Shown here: piece after piece, positions 1 through 4,115 of the stretch
Position numbering within the stretch: the first letter of the stretch is position 1
Layout: every line of letters begins with the position of its first letter
Source of the DNA: an uncultured Eubacteriales bacterium
GTDB taxonomy: Bacteria; Bacillota; Clostridia; Oscillospirales; Oscillospiraceae
Direction: 5' to 3'
Assembly (NCBI GenBank): GCA_900321335.1
Contig: ONVR01000229.1
Location: forward strand, 1-8,339
Length of the DNA stretch: 8,339 nucleotides
The notes under the pieces: generated by a model
Told to the model about the DNA's origin: nothing
Seen by the model: only the letters and a program-made list of their open reading frames with translations
Database searches by the model: none
Translations under genes and position numbers: made by a program

Positions 1-1
1 C

Positions 2-271
2 CGGAACCGGAGCCAGGAGGCGGAGGCCCTGCTGGAGGCCGGGCAGCCGGATTCTCCGGCGCTCTCCGGCAGAGCCTGCTACATCAGGGGGCTGGCGCTG
101 CTGCAGCAAAAGCTCCCCGCCCAGGCCCTTCCTCTGCTGCAGGAGGCGGACGGAGCCCTTGCGGGGACGGCCTACGAAAAGCCCGTCTGTCAGGCGCTGG
201 AGCAATGCTGTCTGGCGCTGGAGGACTACAAGGGCGCCTATGAATACGCCGCCAGACAGCTCCGGCGGTGA
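2..271 (+). CDS. TPR-like protein, C-terminal fragment
   Basis: An open frame runs from the left edge to a TGA at 269-271 and gives the last 89 residues of a longer protein whose start lies outside the window. The composition is rich in Ala, Leu, Glu and Gln. The stretch around residues 26-50 (ACYIRGLALLQQKLPAQAL and what follows) has the helix-turn-helix spacing of a tetratricopeptide repeat, with the small-residue/aromatic pattern typical of that fold. A second helical pair follows (LEQCCLALEDYKGAYEYAARQL). TPR units normally act as protein-protein interaction scaffolds; no catalytic motif is visible. High GC and codon use match the flanking housekeeping genes. It is followed within about 10 bp by an intrinsic terminator, so it ends its transcription unit. 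Reading frame is well supported; family call is moderate, and the specific role is unknown. Confidence 0.65.
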   Translation, partial: RNRSQEAEALLEAGQPDSPALSGRACYIRGLALLQQKLPAQALPLLQEADGALAGTAYEKPVCQALEQCCLALEDYKGAYEYAARQLRR

Positions 272-281
272 TCCCGGAGGC

Positions 282-313
282 AAAAAGCAGAAGGCTGACG
301 CCTTCCGCTTTTT
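282..313 (+). terminator. Intrinsic terminator after TPR-like gene
   Basis: Arms 282-295 (AAAAAGCAGAAGGC) and 300-313 (GCCTTCCGCTTTTT) pair over 14 positions with one A/C mismatch around a TGAC loop. The 3' arm ends in a run of five T. It lies 10 bp after the upstream stop codon and before the next promoter, as expected of a rho-independent terminator. Confidence 0.75.
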
Positions 314-367
314 GGTTATTCTCCCACATTCCCGGTGTAAAGCACCCATATAATCTATTGAAAATCA

Positions 368-396
368 TTGACTTTTGTGATTTGGTAAATTATAAT
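368..396 (+). promoter_or_regulatory. Sigma-A-type promoter of the YjiH-family gene
   Basis: TTGACT at 368-373 and a perfect TATAAT at 391-396 are separated by 17 bp, which is near-consensus for the housekeeping sigma factor. Transcription should start near 403, giving a 5' leader of about 100 nt before the ATG at 506. The element sits in an AT-rich patch within otherwise GC-rich DNA. Confidence 0.8.
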
Positions 397-403
397 GTTA
401 AAC

Positions 404-467
404 GGCTAAAAACCCATGCTCCATGGGCTTTGGCCGGCCTTGCGCCGCAGGGGCTGCAAGGTCTTTT
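404..467 (+). promoter_or_regulatory. Structured 5' leader: two adjacent hairpins
   Basis: The predicted transcript begins at a long hairpin. GGCTAAA (404-410) pairs with TTTGGCC (429-435, one G-T pair), and CCCATG (413-418) pairs with CATGGG (422-427); these two stems are separated by an AA/C internal loop, and the apical loop is CTC. Two bases later a second hairpin pairs CCTTGCGCC (438-446) with GGC-T-GCAAGG (452-461, one bulged T) around a GCAGG loop. TCTTTT (462-467) follows it directly. The second hairpin plus T-rich tail resembles a weak terminator located before the gene, so attenuation is possible. I do not recognise a known riboswitch consensus here. The structure is directly readable, but the regulatory role is inference. 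Confidence 0.45.
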
Positions 468-505
468 CCCAGCGACAGCAAACACATAAAGGAGAGTAAT
501 ATCGT

Positions 506-1978
506 ATGGCACTACAAGCAAAAAGGTACAGCGTCAGTACCTACCTGAAGTTCTTCCTGTTCTCTGCATTTGGCGTGTTCGCGTTTTTCATCAACTTCAA
601 TCTGCCCGCTTACCAGATCCACATCGGCGGCTGGGAGTGGGGCCTGGTCAAGGCCCAGTCCAACGTGCTGTGCTCCCATCTGACCAACTTCATCAAAGCG
701 GCTCTGTACACGGGCAACTTCAAGGCCATGCCCTTCGTCGTCTGGGCCATCGGCCTGTACGCCGTCGTTGACCTGTTCTGGCTCCGGCCGGAAAAGGCCT
801 GGCACACCACCAAGGTCAACGCCGCCTTTGCCATTTTCAAAATCATCGGCTTTATCGTGCTGACCATGATCGACATCGACATCTACTTCGGCGCCCACTT
901 CGGTTTCATGGGCTGGCTGTTCAACGGTGTCGACTCCCTCAACGGCAACTCCATCGCCAACTTCGTCATGGCCAACATTCTCGTTACGATTTGTATCTCC
1001 ATCCCCTGCGCGTCCCTGTTTTTGCCTTTCCTGGTGGACTACGGTCTGGTTGACTTCATCGGCGTGTTCGTCCGCGTGATCATGCGCCCGGTGTTCAAAC
1101 TCCCCGGCCGCGCGGCCATCATCATGGTCACCGCCTTTCTGGGCAACTTCTCCGCCGGCCACATCGCCGTCAACGACCAGTACAAGACCGGCCGTATGAC
1201 CGAGCGTGAGTCCGTCTGTATCGACACCAGCCTGTCCACCGTTTCCGTGGGCTTCTTGATGGCCCTGGCCACCAACACCGGCCTGAACAACGCGGAGCTG
1301 TGGGGCGGCAAGAACTACTGGAACCTGTTCTTCTGGGTGGCCTTCCTGATCACCCTGATCGTCGCCTTCATCGGCGTGCGCATCCCGCCTCTGCGGGGCA
1401 TCCCCGACAACTACTACCCCGGCGCGACCCCCAATCCTGAGCAGGTCATCAAAAAGGGTATCTTCTCCGCCGCCATCACCGAGGGTCTGGACATGGCCCA
1501 GAATCAGGACAACGTGGGCAAGCGCATCAAGTACTACATGATCGAGACCATGAACGTGCTGGGCACCGTGGCCGCCGGCACTTCCTTCTTCGGTACCTTC
1601 GGCGTCGTGCTGTACACCTACACTCCCATCGTAAGATGGCTGGGCTACATCTTCTGGCCCTTCTTCCGGATCTTCGGCTTCAAGGGACAGGAACTCACCA
1701 CCGCCACCACCGGCGCTATGATCTCCTTCGTCGAGGTCACCGTTCCCGGCCTGCTGGTCACCACCGGCGTCTGGAGCATGCGTCTGCGCTTTATGCTGGC
1801 CGTGCTGCCCGTAACGTCCATCATCTTCCTGGCCTCCTTCGTCCCCTGCTGCATGGGCACCGAGGTCCCCGTGAAGTTCTGGCATCTGTGTGTGATCTGG
1901 CTGGAGCGTATGATCCTGTCCATCATCATCACCGGCATCTTCGCCATCATCCTCTTCCCCGCAACCATGATCGCGTAA
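506..1978 (+). CDS. yjiH: YjiH-family membrane protein (nucleoside-recognition/GATE domain)
   Basis: This 490-residue, strongly hydrophobic integral membrane protein starts at an ATG 9 nt after GGAGAG (491-496). Hydrophobic segments lie roughly at residues 13-32, 74-92, 105-122, 152-176, 204-220, 245-258, 272-292, 350-372, 378-390, 402-420, 428-448 and 463-486. The segment 172-260 (PFLVDYGLVDFIGVF, RPVFKLPGRAAI, the GNFSAG region and DTSLSTVSVGF) strongly resembles Escherichia coli YjiH. Residues about 350-486 resemble the partner protein YjiG, so this looks like one chain covering both halves. The family belongs to the gate/nucleoside-recognition group of membrane proteins; its substrate is not established, and a transport role is inference. 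The gene is a single-cistron unit with its own promoter, a structured leader and a strong downstream terminator, so no neighbour suggests a substrate. Frame and family are confident; function is not. Confidence 0.88.
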   Translation: MALQAKRYSVSTYLKFFLFSAFGVFAFFINFNLPAYQIHIGGWEWGLVKAQSNVLCSHLTNFIKAALYTGNFKAMPFVVWAIGLYAVVDLFWLRPEKAWHTTKVNAAFAIFKIIGFIVLTMIDIDIYFGAHFGFMGWLFNGVDSLNGNSIANFVMANILVTICISIPCASLFLPFLVDYGLVDFIGVFVRVIMRPVFKLPGRAAIIMVTAFLGNFSAGHIAVNDQYKTGRMTERESVCIDTSLSTVSVGFLMALATNTGLNNAELWGGKNYWNLFFWVAFLITLIVAFIGVRIPPLRGIPDNYYPGATPNPEQVIKKGIFSAAITEGLDMAQNQDNVGKRIKYYMIETMNVLGTVAAGTSFFGTFGVVLYTYTPIVRWLGYIFWPFFRIFGFKGQELTTATTGAMISFVEVTVPGLLVTTGVWSMRLRFMLAVLPVTSIIFLASFVPCCMGTEVPVKFWHLCVIWLERMILSIIITGIFAIILFPATMIA

Positions 1979-1999
1979 GCGGAAAACATAGACATACGC

Positions 2000-2033
2000 A
2001 AGCGGCTCTGCCCCATGGGCAGAGCCGCTTTTT
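2000..2033 (+). terminator. Strong intrinsic terminator after yjiH-family gene
   Basis: A perfect 14-bp stem forms between 2000-2013 (AAGCGGCTCTGCCC) and 2017-2030 (GGGCAGAGCCGCTT) with a three-base CAT loop. A total of five T (2029-2033) closes the 3' side. It lies 21 bp after the upstream stop. On the minus strand it follows the RHH gene directly but lacks a good T tract, so it acts mainly rightwards. Confidence 0.9.
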
Positions 2034-2215
2034 CATTCGATTTCGATGTTTTCCACGCCGTGCTTCAAAATAATGTTGATCAATTCGTTCCGGGAATAAT
2101 TGCTCTCAGCGGCGATCCTGTCCAGAGCCGCCAGCGTCTCCTCCTTGATCCTGACTGAGATCAGCCTGTTGCCGTCCTCTCCTCGCTTCTTGATAATTAA
2201 CGGTTCATTTTTCAT
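2033..2215 (-). CDS. Small ribbon-helix-helix DNA-binding protein
   Basis: This encodes a 60-residue protein when started at the ATG at 2215. That start is preferred because GAGAGG (2229-2224) lies 8 nt upstream; an in-frame ATG at 2221, two codons earlier, is only 2 nt from that site. The pattern of a short beta strand (NRLISVRIKEE) followed by two helices (TLAALDRIAAESN, then SRNELINIILKHGVENIEI) is the Arc/CopG/MetJ ribbon-helix-helix fold. Members bind DNA as dimers, inserting the strand into the major groove, and often repress their own promoter. No toxin partner is adjacent on the same strand. It is divergent from the TM2 gene, and the 100-nt space between them holds two dyads that are natural candidates for its operator. 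Being divergent from a membrane protein, it could regulate that gene, but this is inference. Fold call is confident; targets are unknown. Confidence 0.8.
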   Translation of the reverse strand: MKNEPLIIKKRGEDGNRLISVRIKEETLAALDRIAAESNYSRNELINIILKHGVENIEIE

Positions 2216-2248
2216 AGACATAACCTCTCAATCCAATATAATTATAGA

Positions 2249-2265
2249 TTGACAAGTCATGTCAA
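2249..2265. promoter_or_regulatory. Operator-like dyad over the -35 region
   Basis: TTGACA-AGTCA-TGTCAA is a perfect 6-bp inverted repeat with a five-base centre, so a TTGACA reads on each strand. The left arm is the -35 element of the TM2 promoter. A symmetric protein such as the adjacent RHH dimer bound here would block transcription in both directions. The symmetry is seen directly; operator function is inference. Confidence 0.45.
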
Positions 2266-2278
2266 AAAATATTATAAT
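2249..2278 (+). promoter_or_regulatory. Consensus promoter of TM2 gene
   Basis: Perfect TTGACA (2249-2254) and perfect TATAAT (2273-2278) are separated by 18 bp. Transcription would start near 2285, about 40 nt before the ATG at 2325. On the opposite strand a TATAAT reads 2246-2241 and could serve the divergent RHH gene, but its spacing to the minus-strand TTGACA (2265-2260) is only 13 bp. An alternative TATATT at 2240-2235 gives 19 bp. Confidence 0.7.
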
Positions 2279-2309
2279 ATGATATCGTATTTAATATCAT
2301 ATTATAATA
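2270..2309. repeat. Perfect 16-bp inverted repeat in the RHH/TM2 intergenic region
   Basis: TATTATAATATGATAT (2270-2285) is exactly reversed and complemented by ATATCATATTATAATA (2294-2309) around CGTATTTA. The left arm contains the -10 element of the TM2 promoter, and the right arm contains a second TATAAT at 2303-2308. Because transcription should start near 2285, only the loop and the right arm would be in the RNA. The symmetry is therefore more likely a DNA-level binding site or a cruciform-prone element than an RNA hairpin. Confidence 0.85.
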
Positions 2310-2324
2310 CACGAGGTGAACCAC

Positions 2325-2732
2325 ATGGACAACACAACGACAACGGAAGTTCAAACTGCTCAGGAACCTGTGCAACCGACAAAATTCTGCAAGCACTGTG
2401 GGTCAAAAATACATGAAAAAGCTGTTTTTTGCCCAAATTGTGGCTGCCAAGTCGAAGAGATCCCTTCCGCACAACAGCCAAACATCGTCATCAACAATTC
2501 CAATCAAAATACTAACGTCAACACGGTTAACGCAGTTGGCGTTGGCCGCCCGCGAAACAAATGGACTGCCTTTCTCCTTTGCTTCTTTCTTGGTTTTCTC
2601 GGCGCTCATAAGTTCTACGAGGGAAAAACGGCAATGGGCATTGTCTACCTCTTCACTGTCGGCTTATTTGGTATTGGCTGGATCATTGACCTGATTTCAA
2701 TTTTATGTAAACCAAATCCGTATTATGTATAA
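2325..2732 (+). CDS. Zinc-ribbon and TM2 domain membrane protein
   Basis: This 135-residue protein starts at the ATG at 2325, just after GAGGTGA (2313-2319); an in-frame GTG at 2316 lies inside that ribosome binding site and is disfavoured. Residues about 21-40 form a four-cysteine zinc ribbon (CKHCG, then CPNCG). A polar Asn/Gln/Thr-rich linker follows at 42-70. Residues about 77-128 are a TM2 domain: a first membrane helix (WTAFLLCFFLGFLGAHKFYEG, given as a 21-residue region at about 78-98), a short GAHKFY turn and a second helix ending in DLISIL. TM2 proteins are small two-helix membrane proteins of unknown biochemical role; the zinc ribbon is probably cytoplasmic. Base composition is visibly AT-richer than the flanking genes (near 40% GC in its first third against about 60-65% in uvrB), hinting at separate origin. 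Divergent from the RHH gene. Confidence 0.85.
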   Translation: MDNTTTTEVQTAQEPVQPTKFCKHCGSKIHEKAVFCPNCGCQVEEIPSAQQPNIVINNSNQNTNVNTVNAVGVGRPRNKWTAFLLCFFLGFLGAHKFYEGKTAMGIVYLFTVGLFGIGWIIDLISILCKPNPYYV

Positions 2733-2746
2733 CTGATTCTTGCAAA

Positions 2747-2783
2747 AAACACCCCCGCGGTTTGGATAACCGCGGGGGTGTTT
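2747..2783. terminator. Bidirectional terminator between TM2 gene and rubredoxin
   Basis: A perfect 16-bp stem joins 2747-2762 (AAACACCCCCGCGGTT) and 2768-2783 (AACCGCGGGGGTGTTT) around TGGAT. Read leftwards the 3' side ends in six T (2749-2744), which suits the perR-rubrerythrin-rubredoxin operon. Read rightwards it ends in three T only. It serves two convergent units. Confidence 0.9.
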
Positions 2784-2792
2784 CACGTATTT

Positions 2793-2951
2793 TTACACCT
2801 TTTCAAAGTCGCTCTTGGCCACGCCGCACACGGGGCACACCCAGGTGTCGGGGATCTCCTCCCAGGGGGTGCCGGGAGCGATGCCGCCGTCGGGGTCTCC
2901 CACAGCGGGGTCATAGACGTAGTCACAAACGGTGCAGACGTACTTATCCAT
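2793..2951 (-). CDS. Rubredoxin
   Basis: A 52-residue protein matches classic rubredoxin over its whole length. It begins MDKYVCTVCDYVYDP, contains the PDGGIAPGTPWEEIPDTW core, and ends CPVCGVAKSDFEKV. The four iron-binding cysteines are C6, C9, C39 and C42 in two CxxC knuckles. Rubredoxin is a small cytoplasmic one-electron carrier with a single Fe(Cys)4 centre. In anaerobes it passes electrons from NADH-dependent reductases to rubrerythrins, superoxide reductases and flavodiiron proteins. GGAGG (2963-2959) lies 7 nt before the ATG. Only 18 nt separate it from the rubrerythrin stop, so it is almost certainly co-transcribed and probably serves as its electron donor. The bidirectional terminator follows within 10 bp. 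Confidence 0.96.
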   Translation of the reverse strand: MDKYVCTVCDYVYDPAVGDPDGGIAPGTPWEEIPDTWVCPVCGVAKSDFEKV

Positions 2952-2969
2952 GGATCGTCCTCCGTTTTC

Positions 2970-3512
2970 TCAGCCGAAGTAACGCTTCAGCAGGCCCTCG
3001 AAAGCCTTGCCGTGGCGGGCTTCGTCCCGGGCAATTTCATGGACGATATCGTGGATGGCGTCCAGATTCAGCGCCTTGGCCTGCTTGGCCAGATCGGCAC
3101 GGCCCTGGGTAGCGCCGTGCTCAGCGTCGGCACGCAGCTCCAGGTTCTTCTTCGTGCTGTCGGTTACGACCTCACCCAGCAGCTCGGCAAAATGCGCGGC
3201 GTGCCAGGCCTCCTCCATGGCGGCCTTCTCAAAGAACGCGCCGACCTCGGGATAGCCCTCACGAATGGCAACACGGCTCATGGCCAGGTACATGCCCACC
3301 TCGGAGCACTCGCCGTTGAACATATCACGAAGTCCGTTTTTGATATCCTCAGGTGCGTCGGAAGCTACGCCGACAACGTGCTCGGCGGCCCAGACCTTGT
3401 CACCGGCCTGCTCCATGAACTTGGACGCGGGCGCCTTACAGACAGGACACTGCTCGGGGGGATTGGGGCCCTCATAAACGTAACCGCAAACACTGCAAAC
3501 CCATTTTTTCAT
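2970..3512 (-). CDS. rbr: Reverse rubrerythrin (N-terminal rubredoxin-like domain, diiron ferritin-like domain)
   Basis: A 180-residue protein starts at the ATG at 3512, 8 nt after GGAGGT (3526-3521); a TTG three codons upstream is disfavoured by spacing. Residues 1-35 are a compact rubredoxin-like iron site with C6/C9 (WVCSVCGY) and C22/C25 (CPVC). Residues about 40-178 are a ferritin-like four-helix bundle. Likely diiron ligands include E68 (GECSE), E101 and H104 (MEEAWHAAHF), and E164 and H167 (ARDEARHGKAF). Ordinary rubrerythrins carry the rubredoxin domain at the C terminus; this N-terminal order is the 'reverse' form described in Clostridium. The family reduces hydrogen peroxide (and in some cases oxygen) to water with electrons ultimately from NAD(P)H. 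It lies between perR and a rubredoxin gene, a context that supports peroxide defence. Ligand assignment is by pattern only. Confidence 0.93.
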   Translation of the reverse strand: MKKWVCSVCGYVYEGPNPPEQCPVCKAPASKFMEQAGDKVWAAEHVVGVASDAPEDIKNGLRDMFNGECSEVGMYLAMSRVAIREGYPEVGAFFEKAAMEEAWHAAHFAELLGEVVTDSTKKNLELRADAEHGATQGRADLAKQAKALNLDAIHDIVHEIARDEARHGKAFEGLLKRYFG

Positions 3513-3545
3513 CGCAATCAACCTCCATCATAAAAAGAATTCATT

Positions 3546-3938
3546 TTATATTGAACCACCGCAGCACGCTTTACACTTTCCGTAAAACGTAATGCTGTAT
3601 CCGGTGATCTCAATTCCCGTTTTTTCCGCTTCTCCAACGCTGTCTTCCAACCTGATTTCCGTCTCCACGTCCGTAACACTGCCACACGCACTGCAAATCA
3701 AATGGGCGTGCCGGGAGGTATCCGCGTCAAAACGCTCCTCTCCGTTGACAACTCCCACGCTGTTGATCACACCGTCCTGCTTGAGAATGCTCAGATTCCG
3801 GTAAACCGTAGCCAGACTGAGTCCGGCGATCTCCGGCTTGAGCTGGGTGTAGATCTGCTCCGCCGTAGGGTGAAGCTTGGATTCCATCAGGGCGCGCAGG
3901 ATCGCGTCCCGCTTGTAACTGTGTCTTCTAACCTGCAT
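3546..3938 (-). CDS. perR: Fur-family peroxide-responsive repressor, PerR type
   Basis: A 130-residue winged-helix metalloregulator. The ATG at 3938 is chosen because the AGGAGGT (3950-3944) ribosome site spaces it well; an ATG at 3941 is 2 nt from that site. The N-terminal DNA-binding domain covers about residues 1-65 (HPTAEQIYTQL, then LSLATVYRNLSIL); the dimer/metal domain follows. Positions equivalent to the five regulatory ligands of Bacillus PerR are all present: H23, D71 (RFD), H77 and H79 (HAHL) and D90. D90 is Asp rather than the Glu typical of Fur. The structural zinc CxxC pairs are C82/C85 (CSAC) and C122/C125 (CKAC). PerR derepresses peroxide-defence genes when iron-catalysed oxidation hits its histidines. 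It heads an operon with reverse rubrerythrin (33-nt gap) and rubredoxin and has its own promoter and Per-like box, implying autoregulation. Confidence 0.88.
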   Translation of the reverse strand: MQVRRHSYKRDAILRALMESKLHPTAEQIYTQLKPEIAGLSLATVYRNLSILKQDGVINSVGVVNGEERFDADTSRHAHLICSACGSVTDVETEIRLEDSVGEAEKTGIEITGYSITFYGKCKACCGGSI

Positions 3939-3958
3939 CATGCACCTCCTTTTGAGAA

Positions 3959-3973
3959 AAATAATAATTATTC
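3959..3973 (-). promoter_or_regulatory. Per-like operator before perR
   Basis: On the minus strand the site reads GAATAATTATTATTT. It matches the Bacillus Per box TTATAATNATTATAA at 10 of the 14 defined positions, with the inner ten all matching. It lies a few bases after the predicted start site (near 3977) and before the ribosome site, the usual place for a repressor site. The match may be inflated by AT richness. Confidence 0.5.
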
Positions 3974-3983
3974 CTGTTTTCAT

Positions 3984-4012
3984 ATTATACCAAAGAAAAC
4001 TGCTTTTGTAAA
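3984..4012 (-). promoter_or_regulatory. Promoter of perR-rubrerythrin-rubredoxin operon
   Basis: On the minus strand TTTACA (4012-4007) and perfect TATAAT (3989-3984) are separated by 17 bp. Transcription would start near 3977, about 40 nt before perR. No other promoter of comparable quality was seen before the two downstream genes, which fits a three-gene transcript ending at 2744-2783. Confidence 0.78.
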
Positions 4013-4054
4013 GCCCGAATTTCCGCTCCGGATTGTCCGCTTCCAACAAAACTG

Positions 4055-4083
4055 TTGACATTGCCCACGTCCTGGGCGAAAAT
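4055..4083 (+). promoter_or_regulatory. Probable promoter of uvrB
   Basis: TTGACA (4055-4060) and GAAAAT (4078-4083) are separated by 17 bp, a perfect -35 with a 4-of-6 -10. The start site near 4090 leaves about 26 nt before the ATG. It diverges from the perR promoter 43 bp away. No LexA-type GAAC-N4-GTTC site is visible between 3990 and 4115. Confidence 0.55.
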
Positions 4084-4115
4084 AAAAGCATGCAAACGAA
4101 AAGGAGGGCGGCCCC

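Noticed and set aside
512..1885. Long open frame opposite the YjiH-family gene.
   Set aside because: It is low-complexity Gly/Asp/His/Val-rich on the reverse of a clear membrane-protein frame, with no ribosome site; a shadow of GC-rich coding DNA.
2303..2308. Second TATAAT in the right arm of the 16-bp repeat, as an alternative TM2 promoter.
   Set aside because: It has no -35 element at the right spacing and its start site would overlap the ribosome site.
2779..2794. Resemblance to a parS site (TGTTTCACGT and following bases), next to a ParB/Noc-like gene in the window.
   Set aside because: Only the first 10 of 16 positions of the known parS consensus match; the right half is T-rich and lies in the tail of the terminator at 2747-2783, so this is most likely coincidence.
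2970..3512. Plus-strand frames across the rubredoxin/rubrerythrin genes.
   Set aside because: They are shadows: the minus-strand products are full-length recognised families with ribosome sites.
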